Positions 15,546 through 23,792 of a stretch of 64,000 nt of DNA are shown here, piece after piece (the first letter of the stretch is position 1; every line of letters starts with the position of its first letter). Location of the stretch: NCBI GenBank assembly GCA_004292855.1, contig RDXN01000055.1, positions 1-64,000 of the forward strand. Direction: 5' to 3'. The stretch is from Cytophagales bacterium (lineage in GTDB: Bacteria > Bacteroidota > Bacteroidia > Cytophagales > Spirosomataceae). The translations under genes were made by a program, and so were the position numbers. The notes beneath the pieces are model-generated. The model was not told the DNA's origin and searched no databases. It saw only the letters and a program-made list of their open reading frames with translations.

Positions 15546-18308
15546 TTACGCCATTAGAACCGCCACCGGGAGTGGCCCGAACAGTTCATTCAGGCTTGTT
15601 CCGGACACAGCCTCGCCCGTCCAGATACTCGTCCATTGGTTTGATTTGGGCAGAACCACGCGGGTATCCTGCCAGTCGAGTTGTTGTATGTCGCGCACAT
15701 TCTGCTGCTGGTACAGGCGGGCCGTGTACAGCGGCACAATAACCACCACCTGACCCGATTCATGTTGCCGCGCAAAGGTCATCACATGCTCGCGCAACGC
15801 CCCCTCGACTTGCAGTGGCACGTAGTCGCCGTGCGCGAACAGGTCGGGGCTGGCCCGGCGAAGTTGGAGGAGTTTGTGCGTTACGAACAGCTTCACGCGT
15901 CCGCTAAACCGGTCGTCCCAAAGATCGGCAAGGTCAACAGTCTTTTGTATCTCCGCCAACCACGCTTGCCGTTTCGCAAAATCGACGGGTCGGCGGTTGT
16001 CGGGGTCCACGAAGCTAAAGTCCCAGCTTTCGACCCCCTGATACAGGTCGGGCACACCGGGGCAGGTATTTTTCAGAACCACCTGCGCGAGTGAGTTTGT
16101 AATACCCAAATCGGCCACGCGGGTCAGGAACGTTTTGAAACGCCCCCAAAAAGGCCGACTCTGGTCTAAAAGGCCCCGCGCAAAGTTTCGGGTAGCTTCT
16201 ACGTATTCGCCGTCACTCGGTTGCCGCACCTCCGACACGTGCCGTTTGGCTTCGTGGAGGGCTTTTTGCAGATAGCTATCGAACCGATCAGCAAAATCAT
16301 CGTCGGTAGGATCGGGCACAGAAACAGCCTCTCCCCTACCCGATGGCATGGTGTAATTGCCCACCAGCGACTGATACAGCATGTACTCGTCGTTGGCATC
16401 GGGTTTGTCGTAGATTCTCAGGTCGGCGTTGAGCGTTTGCCATTCGCGCACCTCGGCCAGCCACTCGTCGGGCAGGGCCGTGAGCACGTTGAGCCGGGCG
16501 CGGGTATCTTCGCCCCGTTTGGTGTCGTGGGTTGAGAGGCCGTTCATACTCAGGGGCCACTCGGTTTGCCGTTCCTGCATGGCCTGATGAAACGTTTGGA
16601 CCGGCATACCAAACCGGTCGGGGGCATCGCCAACTTCATTATGGCCAATGAACCGGTTGTAGGTGTACATGAGCGTGTCCTCAACACCCTTGGCCATGAG
16701 CGGCCCCGTAAACTGCATCAGCCGTTGGTAGAACCGACGCGCCCGGTCTCGGTAATCGTCATCGGCTACGGGTGGTTTTAACAACAGGCTCTCTTCCAGC
16801 ACGTCAACGGCACGTGCGAGGTCGGGTTTTTCATCGCGGATGGCCGTAAAGAGTGTTTTAAGGGCGGTTGCGTCGGTGTCGGGCAGGGGCATTTGGTTGC
16901 CGTAGTACCGATAGACGGGGCAGTGAATAAGTACCTCGGCAATGGCGAGCCGGAGCGAGTCGTGACCCACCTTAGCAGCCCACCCCACCCCCGGCCCCTC
17001 CCCTGTAGGGAGGGGAGTAGGCTCACCCAATTTCAGGTCGTGGAAATGGTCGAGCAGGTTGTTTAGTTCGCCCTGCATGTGGGCGTACAGAATGTATGCC
17101 TTGCGGTCGCGGATGCGTTTGGGCATGGGCGTGTGCGTGCCCACCATCGACTCAAAAAACTCGGTAAAGGGTCGCTCGCCCGTGGGGTCGGTGAGGAGGT
17201 TGTTGACCTGCGCCAGAAAGTCGTAGCCGCTCGTCCCCTGAATGGTAGTTGCCCACTCGCGGGGCAATGGTTCATCGGCCTGCTGGATTTTCTCGACCAC
17301 CAGATACGCTTCAGGGCCAGTTAGTTCGCGGAGCTGGACGAGGTAGCCTTCGGGGTCATATAACCCGTCGACGTGATCGACGCGCAGACCGCTGAAGACG
17401 CCTTCGGCTACAAGTTGCTTAATCAGATCGTGGTATTGGTCGAACACGTGGCGATTCTGGATGTTCAGGCAGATAAGCCCGTTCACGGTGAAAAACCGCC
17501 GGTAGTTCATGCGCTGCATCCCCTCGGTCCACTGGCACAACCGGTAATGTTGCTCGTCGGCCAGGGTTTGGAGCAGAGCGGAATTCTCGTTTACAACAGC
17601 TAAGCAACCCGCAACCCACTCACTGACAGCTTCGTAACTCATCAGCGATGCGAGTTGCTTGAGACACTCTTCCCAAGCCAAAGCCAGTTGCTCAGGATCG
17701 TCGATGGGGCGTAGTTGCTCCACCTGCTGGAGCCATTGGCCGGCCGCATCGGACGGGGTCACGCCGGGTTGCCGCAGAACGGTCAGGTACGAACCGGGTT
17801 TGAGGGGGAACTCGTTATCATGGCTTTTGAAAAACAGGCGGTCGCGGTCGTAGATAAATTTCAATCTACCATTTTGGATCGCGTCGTCCAGCGACTCGCC
17901 CAGGAACGGGGCCATAATCCGCCCATGGTACATGTCGCTCGTATAAGTGAGGTCGAAAAAGTCCTTGTAGCGCGATAGTGGCCCTTTTTCAAGCAGGTCG
18001 ACCAGCCAGGTGTTGTGCTGATGGTAGGCCATGTGGTTCGGCACAATGTCCTGTAACCAGCCCATATTGGCCTCGCGTAGTTGCTCGGTCAACTGGGTGA
18101 GTTGCTCACGGGTGCCAATTTCGGGGGCCACGCGGGCGGGGTCAACGCCGTCGTAGCCGTGGGTACTGCCGGGAGTGGCTTCAAAAATCGGCGCGGCATA
18201 AATAGTCGTGATGCCGAGGTCGCGCAGGTAGGGCCATAACTCGGCCACATGATCGAGGGTAAACGAGTCGTTGAGTTGCAGCCGGTAGGTGCTGACGGGA
18301 TTGTACAT
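15546..18308 (-). CDS. treY: malto-oligosyltrehalose synthase
   Basis: A 920-residue GH13-type enzyme that turns the reducing-end maltose unit of a maltodextrin into a trehalosyl end, the first step of the TreY-TreZ trehalose route. It begins YNPVSTYRLQLN, has IYAAPIFEATPGSTHGYDG, a nucleophile region LRVDHVDGLYDPEGY, the acid/base EKI segment in YLVVEKIQQ, and MNGLSTHDTKRGEDTRAR, all typical of TreY. Two start ATGs exist (18335 and 18308); the second matches the family N-terminus. Around residues 432-445 an in-frame insert (GEPTPLPTGEGPGVGW) is encoded by a palindromic repeat. treZ is not in the window. Confidence 0.93.
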   Translation of the reverse strand: MYNPVSTYRLQLNDSFTLDHVAELWPYLRDLGITTIYAAPIFEATPGSTHGYDGVDPARVAPEIGTREQLTQLTEQLREANMGWLQDIVPNHMAYHQHNTWLVDLLEKGPLSRYKDFFDLTYTSDMYHGRIMAPFLGESLDDAIQNGRLKFIYDRDRLFFKSHDNEFPLKPGSYLTVLRQPGVTPSDAAGQWLQQVEQLRPIDDPEQLALAWEECLKQLASLMSYEAVSEWVAGCLAVVNENSALLQTLADEQHYRLCQWTEGMQRMNYRRFFTVNGLICLNIQNRHVFDQYHDLIKQLVAEGVFSGLRVDHVDGLYDPEGYLVQLRELTGPEAYLVVEKIQQADEPLPREWATTIQGTSGYDFLAQVNNLLTDPTGERPFTEFFESMVGTHTPMPKRIRDRKAYILYAHMQGELNNLLDHFHDLKLGEPTPLPTGEGPGVGWAAKVGHDSLRLAIAEVLIHCPVYRYYGNQMPLPDTDATALKTLFTAIRDEKPDLARAVDVLEESLLLKPPVADDDYRDRARRFYQRLMQFTGPLMAKGVEDTLMYTYNRFIGHNEVGDAPDRFGMPVQTFHQAMQERQTEWPLSMNGLSTHDTKRGEDTRARLNVLTALPDEWLAEVREWQTLNADLRIYDKPDANDEYMLYQSLVGNYTMPSGRGEAVSVPDPTDDDFADRFDSYLQKALHEAKRHVSEVRQPSDGEYVEATRNFARGLLDQSRPFWGRFKTFLTRVADLGITNSLAQVVLKNTCPGVPDLYQGVESWDFSFVDPDNRRPVDFAKRQAWLAEIQKTVDLADLWDDRFSGRVKLFVTHKLLQLRRASPDLFAHGDYVPLQVEGALREHVMTFARQHESGQVVVIVPLYTARLYQQQNVRDIQQLDWQDTRVVLPKSNQWTSIWTGEAVSGTSLNELFGPLPVAVLMA
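16981..17016. repeat. CCCCTCCC-hairpin repeat inside treY
   Basis: CCCCTCCC (16995-17002), a 5-nt loop CTGTA, then GGGAGGGG (17008-17015), preceded by a CACCCCACCCCCGG tract. The same layout is found intergenically at 50041-50071 (loop CAGTA). Here it lies inside the treY reading frame and keeps it open, encoding part of LPTGEGPGVG. Confidence 0.75.
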
Positions 18309-18312
18309 GCTT

Positions 18313-18370
18313 CTGCGTTTGTTGAGTAAAGCCATCGGCCCAAAAGCGGGTGGCTACTCAACAAACGCAG
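18313..18370. promoter_or_regulatory. inverted repeat at the treY start
   Basis: CTGCGTTTGTTGAGTA (18313-18328) and its exact complement (18355-18370) form 16-bp arms around a 26-nt loop. On the minus strand the hairpin ends five bases before the preferred treY ATG (18308) and contains the alternative ATG (18335). It could be a translational control hairpin, an operator, or a terminator of the upstream oxidoreductase operon, although there is no long T-tract. Confidence 0.45.
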
Positions 18371-18400
18371 GGATGCGGGGGGTGTTTGAAAAAGTGAGTC

Positions 18401-20638
18401 TTACAGCAATTTATCCAGCGTAATCGGCAGGTCGTGGACGCGCTTGCCGGTGGCGTGGAAGATGGCGTTGGCAATGGCTGCGGGTGTGCCAACCTGCCCG
18501 ATTTCGCCCAAGCCTTTAATGCCCATCGGGTTCACCACGTCGTCGTGTTCTTCCACAAAAATCACGTCCATGTCGGGGGTGTCTTTGCAAACTGGGATGT
18601 GGTATTCGGCGTAGTTGTGGTTCATAAACCGCCCCACGTTGTTGTCGCGAACGCTCTCCTCGTGCAGGGCTTTGCTGAGGCCCCACACCATGCCGCCGAT
18701 GATCTGCGACCGGGCCGTTTTGGGGTTAATAATCCGTCCGGCGGCTACCGCCCCCACCAATCGGCTCACCGTCACCACGTTCAGATCAGGATCAACGCGC
18801 ACCTCCGCGAAAATAGCCGAGTGGGTGTAGCGCGTGTATCGACTTTGCTTGAGCATGTTTGGGATACTCGTCGACGTTTCGCGAACGGCCTTGCCCCCGT
18901 TCAGGGCGACGATGTCCCGCAACGAGATCGCCACCGATGGGTCGCCCACCAACCGCATGTGGCTATCAACAAACTGAACATCGGTAGATTTCGCTTTTTT
19001 GAAGGGCGAGTCAGGCATTTGCGCGGCCAGTTTGAGCAGTTTTTTGCCTAAATCTTCACAAACGACTCGTACGGCGTTACCAACCGTTGCCGCCGTCCAC
19101 GACCCACCCTGAATGGGAGCCAACGGCATGTCGGTATCACCCAGCCGGAACAGCACGTCATCAATGGGCAGGCCAAGCGTTTCGGCGGCAATCTGTGTCA
19201 TAATCGTGTAGGTGCCAGTGCCAATATCGGCGGTGGCACTGCTCACACGAAGCTTGCCGTTGACGCCCAACACGGCCTCAGCGCGGGCCGGAATCTGATC
19301 AGCCATCCACACACCCGACGCCATCCCCCAGCCAACAAGCACGTTACCGTCGCGCATAGAGCGGGGTTCGGGCGTACGCCGTGCCCACCCAAAACGCTCA
19401 GCCCCTTCGCGGTAGCAAGCCAAGATTTCTTTGCTCGAATAAGGCCGGTCGTGCGTTTGGTCCCAAGATGTAAAGTTTTTGATCCGAAACTCCAACGGGT
19501 CCATGCCCACTTCGTAGGCCATCTCGTCCATCGCCACCTCCAGTACCGACACGCCCGTAACGCCCCCCGGTGCCCGCATGTCCTGCGGAGAATACACATC
19601 GAGCGACACCAGTTGATAATCGAGGGCCACGTTGTCGCACTTATAGAGTTCGCCCGACCAGTTCACCACCGTTTCGGTATAGTCTTCGCGGTGCGAGGTT
19701 TCGGCAATGGCCTGATGATAGACCGAACTCAATGTACCGTCGGCTTGCGCCCCCAGCGCGATTTTCTGGACTGTAGCAGGCCGGAAACCCATCGTAAACA
19801 TTTGATCGCGGGTGAGCGAGACCCGGACAGATTGTTTTAGTTCGAGCGCGGCCATCGACGCCAGCAACAACTGATACTGAGGCCGTAACCCCGACCCAAA
19901 CGCACCGCCAATAAACGGCGAAATAACGCGTACGTTCTTAAACGGCAGGTTCAGGCCATTGGCTACTACCAGTTGACTGTTGGGGGCACCCTGCGTTTTA
20001 TCGTAGATGGTCAGGCGGGGTTTTTCGCCCCGTTTGGGGGCTTCGTACACCGCCGTCGTGGCAAACATCTCCATCGGGTTGTGGTGCTCGGCCTGATGGA
20101 CAAACTCGCCCGACACCCGTTTGTCGGCTTCCATATATGCCTGCTGCGCATTGCCACGAGGCTTAGGCGGCAAGGGCTTGAACAGGTTCACGGGGCCAGC
20201 CGCCGGATTGTGAGCCTCACTCAGATTCGCCTGCAAATCTGTTTCGTGGGCTTCCTCGTGGTAAGCAACCTTCACGAGCGTGGCCGCATACCGGGCCATC
20301 TCGAACGTGTCGGCAACAACGAGTGCGATGGGTTGCGTGCTGTAAAAGATTTTGTCATCCTGCAACGGACGAAACGGCGAGCCAGCCGGGGCATCCTGAT
20401 CTTTGTAGTTGAGGTCGAGCCGGGCCAGTTTAGGGCGGTTTTTGTGGGTCATCACCATCCGAACGCCCGGTTGTGCAAGGGCCTCGCGGTCATCGATGCC
20501 TACGATTCTGCCTTTAGCTATGGCACTCGTCACCACAACCCCGTAGGTAAGGTTGGGAACGTTGAACTCGGCAGCAAATTTCGCTTTGCCGGTCACTTTG
20601 GCGGGTCCATCGACCCGGCTAATGGGTTGTCCGATCAT
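18401..20638 (-). CDS. paoC: aldehyde oxidoreductase, molybdenum-binding subunit (PaoC-like)
   Basis: A 745-residue xanthine-oxidase-family large subunit that binds the molybdenum cofactor and oxidises the substrate, probably aldehydes. It starts IGQPISRVDGPAKVTGKAKF, has GGAFGSGLRPQYQLL and DMRAPGGVTGVSVLEVAMDE, GGSWTAATVGNAV, and the active-site Glu in KGLGEIGQVGTPAAIANA near the C-terminus. The size and lack of extra domains match E. coli PaoC (YagR). Its start overlaps the end of the FAD-subunit gene by four bases, in the paoA-paoB-paoC order. Confidence 0.88.
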   Translation of the reverse strand: MIGQPISRVDGPAKVTGKAKFAAEFNVPNLTYGVVVTSAIAKGRIVGIDDREALAQPGVRMVMTHKNRPKLARLDLNYKDQDAPAGSPFRPLQDDKIFYSTQPIALVVADTFEMARYAATLVKVAYHEEAHETDLQANLSEAHNPAAGPVNLFKPLPPKPRGNAQQAYMEADKRVSGEFVHQAEHHNPMEMFATTAVYEAPKRGEKPRLTIYDKTQGAPNSQLVVANGLNLPFKNVRVISPFIGGAFGSGLRPQYQLLLASMAALELKQSVRVSLTRDQMFTMGFRPATVQKIALGAQADGTLSSVYHQAIAETSHREDYTETVVNWSGELYKCDNVALDYQLVSLDVYSPQDMRAPGGVTGVSVLEVAMDEMAYEVGMDPLEFRIKNFTSWDQTHDRPYSSKEILACYREGAERFGWARRTPEPRSMRDGNVLVGWGMASGVWMADQIPARAEAVLGVNGKLRVSSATADIGTGTYTIMTQIAAETLGLPIDDVLFRLGDTDMPLAPIQGGSWTAATVGNAVRVVCEDLGKKLLKLAAQMPDSPFKKAKSTDVQFVDSHMRLVGDPSVAISLRDIVALNGGKAVRETSTSIPNMLKQSRYTRYTHSAIFAEVRVDPDLNVVTVSRLVGAVAAGRIINPKTARSQIIGGMVWGLSKALHEESVRDNNVGRFMNHNYAEYHIPVCKDTPDMDVIFVEEHDDVVNPMGIKGLGEIGQVGTPAAIANAIFHATGKRVHDLPITLDKLL

Positions 20639-21648
20639 GATATTGCTTCTTGTAACGCCCGGACTATTGCCCGTTTGCCTAGTTCGATTTTGAAGGTGTT
20701 GTGGCCGAAACCAACCGCTCCGTCGAGCAGTGACTCGGCAGCGGCCCGGAACGTTTCGTCGGTGGCGGGTTTGCCAATTAGCAGTTGTTCGGCTTCGGAC
20801 TTGCGCCAGGGTTTGTGCGCCACGCCCCCCATCGCGATGCGGGCCTCGGTGATGGTTCCATTGTCATCCATCTCTAGTCCTACCGCTACCGATACCAACG
20901 CGAAGGCATAGGAAGAGCGGTCGCGCAGTTTCACGTAGGTAAAGTGCTTGGGGAATCCCTTCGCGGGCAGGTCGATGCTCGTAACGAGTTCGCCCGGTTC
21001 GAGGGTGTTGTCGCGTTGGGGGTCGGTGTCGGGGAGTCGGTGGAAATCAGCCATCGGGATCGAGCGGTCGCCGTTGGGACCAGTCACCCGAACCACCGCT
21101 TCGAGAGCCGCCAAAGCCACGCACATATCGGAGGGATGCGTGGCGATGCAGGCCGTTTTCGAGTTTGGGTTCTGACACTCGGCTTTGTCCATACCCACAA
21201 TGGCGTGAATCCGGTTGTAGCCGTTAATGGCCGGACACCCTGACCCCGGCTGCCGCTTGTTACACGACATCTGGGCATCGTAGAAATAATAGCAACGCGT
21301 GCGCTGAAACAGGTTTCCTCCGTTGGTCGCCATGTTGCGCAACTGGGGCGAGGCCCCCGCCAAAATGGTTTTCGATAACAACGGGTAGCGTTCCTCAACC
21401 AGCGGGTGCCAGGCGGTGTCGGCGTTGGTGACGGACGCGCCCAAACGCAGGCCACCATCGGGCAGTTCGGTGATGTCGCCCAAGGGCAAATGATTCACAT
21501 CAACCAGATGCGTAGGGTGTTCCACATTGACCTTCATGAGGTCGATGAGGTTGGTGCCGCCCCCAATAAACTTGGCGTTGGGCTGCTGACCAATATCGTT
21601 CAGCGCGTCGGCCACAGCCTCGGGGCGCGTGTAGGAGAAGGGGTTCAT
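20635..21648 (-). CDS. paoB: aldehyde oxidoreductase, FAD-binding subunit with extra Fe-S cluster (PaoB-like)
   Basis: A 337-residue FAD subunit of the CO-dehydrogenase medium-chain type: KFIGGGTNLIDLMKVNVEHP near residue 30 binds FAD, followed by LRLGASVTNADTAW and GASPQLRNMATNGGNLFQRTRC. The stretch after that has several cysteines (RC, SCNKRQPGSGCPA, AECQ, TACI), matching the additional [4Fe-4S] cluster loop described for PaoB. It transfers electrons between the Fe-S subunit and FAD. It is overlapped by four bases at each end by paoA and paoC. Confidence 0.87.
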   Translation of the reverse strand: MNPFSYTRPEAVADALNDIGQQPNAKFIGGGTNLIDLMKVNVEHPTHLVDVNHLPLGDITELPDGGLRLGASVTNADTAWHPLVEERYPLLSKTILAGASPQLRNMATNGGNLFQRTRCYYFYDAQMSCNKRQPGSGCPAINGYNRIHAIVGMDKAECQNPNSKTACIATHPSDMCVALAALEAVVRVTGPNGDRSIPMADFHRLPDTDPQRDNTLEPGELVTSIDLPAKGFPKHFTYVKLRDRSSYAFALVSVAVGLEMDDNGTITEARIAMGGVAHKPWRKSEAEQLLIGKPATDETFRAAAESLLDGAVGFGHNTFKIELGKRAIVRALQEAIS

Positions 21649-22193
21649 AGTACGGTTTTGATGGCGTCGATAATGTGTGGATACGCACCGCAGCGGCAGA
21701 GGTTGCCGCTCATAAGTTCCTTAATGTCGTCCGTGGTTTTGGCGCGGCCTTCGTTGATCATCCCGATGGCTGAACAAATTTGGCCGGGCGTACAGTAGCC
21801 ACACTGAAACGCATCGTGTTCAATGAAAGCTTGTTGCAACGGGTGCAGGCCACCGGTTTCGGTTTGGTTGGCGATGCCTTCAATCGTGGTGATCTGGTTG
21901 CCCTCGTGCATGATGGCGAGCGACAAACAGGCATTGATCCGTTTGCCGTTGACCAGCACTGTACAGGCCCCGCATTGGCCGTGATCGCAGCCTTTTTTAG
22001 TACCAGTAAGGTCCATATACTCACGCAAAGCGTCGAGCAGGGTGGTCCAGGGGGCCAGATTCAGCGTTCGTTCGGTGCCGTTCACGTTCAGCGAAAACGA
22101 GCGGAGACCCGTATTTGCGTTGGACAAGCCAGCCGCAGAAGCCGGGTCAGTTTTTGTCTGTTTTGTTTTGGGGGGAAGGGTTGCCGTTTGCAT
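21645..22193 (-). CDS. paoA: aldehyde oxidoreductase, 2Fe-2S subunit (PaoA-like)
   Basis: A 182-residue subunit with two [2Fe-2S] clusters: the plant-type set KKGCDHGQCGACTVLVNG...INAC (about residues 85-107) and the second set QCGYCTPGQ...GNLCRCGAY (about 137-170). It shuttles electrons from the molybdenum centre. E. coli PaoA has a twin-arginine signal; here the 45-residue N-terminal extension is polar and Thr/Lys-rich with no RR motif, so export by Tat is not supported. First gene of paoABC, 39 bp after a hydrolase gene. Confidence 0.9.
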   Translation of the reverse strand: MQTATLPPKTKQTKTDPASAAGLSNANTGLRSFSLNVNGTERTLNLAPWTTLLDALREYMDLTGTKKGCDHGQCGACTVLVNGKRINACLSLAIMHEGNQITTIEGIANQTETGGLHPLQQAFIEHDAFQCGYCTPGQICSAIGMINEGRAKTTDDIKELMSGNLCRCGAYPHIIDAIKTVL

Positions 22194-22232
22194 GGGCGTC
22201 GACGTTTGTTAGTCCATGCAAAACATAGGGTA

Positions 22233-23195
22233 TTATCGAGTGTTTGAAAAAAGGAGGGAGCGGGCTGATCTCCTCACTCCCAGCGAATCCAGAGCCGCGA
22301 AAATAGATTCGGGTTTGTTGAAATGAAGCTCGTGACCCGTGTTCGGTACAGTGATGAGTCGAGAGCCGGGCACCATCTTATGGAATCGTTGAGCAAACGC
22401 CAGCGGGAGGTTGGCGTCTTTGTCGCCGTTGACGATAACCAGGGGCGTTTTAAGATTCTTATAGTTGGGCACCAGCACGTTATCCAGCAACACGTGATCC
22501 TGGTCTTTAGCCCAGTTCAACACTTGCTGAGGCTTCATGAACAGGGCCGCGTAGGTATCAATGTACTGCTGCGGGGCCGGTTTGTCGGGCGAAAACGCTT
22601 TATCTAAACCTGCCTTGATATACGGTTTTGAAGCTGGCACATAAAACGTATGGGCCAAAAACGGACCTAGCAGGGGCGTCTGTAACAGTTTGTATTGCCA
22701 GGAAGGTTCGTTGTTCTGGGTATTGAAACAGGCCCCACCCAGCGTTACCAACCCAGCCACGTCGTTGGGGTATTTCAGGGCCAGGCAAATACCCACCTCG
22801 GCCCCGCGCGAATGGCAAATCAAGACTGGTTTTTCCGTGGTCAACTGGCTTAGGCAGGTGTGCAAAAAGTCGGCCTGCCCTTCAATGGATTGGTTTTGTA
22901 AGGTCGAACTGTGTCCGAGTCCGGGCCGGTCGATGGCGATGGTTGTGTAGTGCCGGGACAGTGTATCGAAACACGACAGTTTCCAGTCGTAGAGCGAACC
23001 GCCATCGCCGTGAATCAGGATCAGCGGTGGCCCGTTCCCCGCTTTTATGTAGTGTAGCGACTGCCCGTTTTTGGTCAGGAACGAACCTTCAGGCGGGTAT
23101 TCTTTCTCCGATTGCCAGACGATGAAGGCCGTATAGCCGTAAAAGAGGGTACACAGTATTGCAAAGAATACGGCAAGACGAATACTGATTTTCAT
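22233..23195 (-). CDS. membrane-anchored alpha/beta hydrolase
   Basis: A 320-residue protein with an N-terminal membrane anchor or signal (residues 5-27), then an alpha/beta hydrolase: LILIHGDGGSLYDW, the nucleophile elbow VLICHSRGAEVGICLAL (Ser about 134), Asp in IVNGDKDANLP, and His in VPNTGHELHF. The first Gly of the usual GxSxG is Cys here (CHSRG), as in some dienelactone hydrolase-like and lipase branches. The domain probably faces the periplasm. It is upstream of paoA on the same strand with a 39-bp gap. Confidence 0.82.
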   Translation of the reverse strand: MKISIRLAVFFAILCTLFYGYTAFIVWQSEKEYPPEGSFLTKNGQSLHYIKAGNGPPLILIHGDGGSLYDWKLSCFDTLSRHYTTIAIDRPGLGHSSTLQNQSIEGQADFLHTCLSQLTTEKPVLICHSRGAEVGICLALKYPNDVAGLVTLGGACFNTQNNEPSWQYKLLQTPLLGPFLAHTFYVPASKPYIKAGLDKAFSPDKPAPQQYIDTYAALFMKPQQVLNWAKDQDHVLLDNVLVPNYKNLKTPLVIVNGDKDANLPLAFAQRFHKMVPGSRLITVPNTGHELHFNKPESIFAALDSLGVRRSARSLLFSNTR

Positions 23196-23253
23196 TAGTT
23201 TAGGAGGGTACAGAACTACTTAGTATTGCGAACGGGCAAAACATTCTATCTAA

Positions 23254-23466
23254 TCAGTCGCTCAATCCTAGATCCTGCCAGACTTGGTCACGAGTTAACC
23301 ATCGTTTGTTTTCGGCTTTCGTTTTCAGGATAGTCACGTAGTCTAAGAAATCTTCTAACGAATCAAATTCAGCCAGTTCACTGGCTAAGGTCTGATACGA
23401 CTGGTAGGGCAACACCGCAAATTTCGGTTCGCCATTCTCTTCGATAATTTGCGCTTGTAAGGTCAT
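23254..23466 (-). CDS. orphan antitoxin-like protein (Phd/YefM or HigA-leader type)
   Basis: A 70-residue protein starting MTLQAQIIEENGEPKFAVLP followed by YQSYQTL, the N-terminal pattern of small antitoxins paired with RelE/ParE toxins. The C-terminal part (TRDQVWQDLGLSD) is the probable toxin-binding helix. Its ATG overlaps by four bases the end of a disrupted RelE/ParE toxin gene upstream (23463-23756), so it is now an antitoxin without a working partner. It may persist by blocking related toxins or be in decay. Confidence 0.7.
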   Translation of the reverse strand: MTLQAQIIEENGEPKFAVLPYQSYQTLASELAEFDSLEDFLDYVTILKTKAENKRWLTRDQVWQDLGLSD

Positions 23467-23756
23467 TTGTATATCTCTTTTCGGCTGCCAACGTCAACTA
23501 TTTCGATTACGCGATTTGCCGCCAACTCATCAAGTTTCACTAAAATCCGTTTGGCGTCCATTTTTGGGGGTGCATTTCAATCTTGTGTGTTGTTGGCCTT
23601 ACGGCCATGCCGGAAACTATCCGGCATTACGTGGCGGGGCGACGTTTGTAGTGCCGGATACCTTCCGGCATGGCCGTAAGGCCAATATAGACACCCCATT
23701 TTTGGAATCTTTTTTAGGCTTCGTGTTGCCTTTTCCGTAAAGATGAGTTCGTACAT
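23463..23756 (-). pseudogene. RelE/ParE toxin gene split by a palindromic insertion
   Basis: From the ATG at 23756 the frame reads MYELIFTEKATRSLKKIPKM, a RelE/ParE N-terminus, and is then cut by a 128-bp insertion that brings a stop. On the far side the frame resumes as DAKRILVKLDELAANRVIEI and then VDVGSRKEIYK, a RelE/ParE C-terminus, ending in TGA that overlaps the antitoxin ATG. Removing the insertion with one copy of the flanking CCATTTTTGG repeat gives a continuous 51-codon frame. Even so, about 30 residues usual between LAANP and the VIYxI strand are missing, so a deletion also occurred. Confidence 0.8.
23558..23705. mobile_element. MITE/REP-like palindromic element with 10-bp direct repeats
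   Basis: Direct repeats CCATTTTTGG at 23558-23567 and 23696-23705 bound a 128-bp insert. Inside, arms at 23593-23630 and 23648-23685 are 38-bp inverted copies with three mismatches (TTGGCCTTACGGCCATGCCG at the outer ends). The insert starts GGGTG and ends CACC next to the direct repeats. It has no coding capacity. The layout fits a non-autonomous element moved in trans, leaving a target duplication. Confidence 0.75.
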
Positions 23757-23792
23757 AGAATGAGGCTCCTTCAAACCTACACAAATAAACAC

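Noticed and set aside
23558-23705. Insertion sequence with its own transposase
   Set aside because: Only 128 bp with no coding capacity; it can only be a non-autonomous element.
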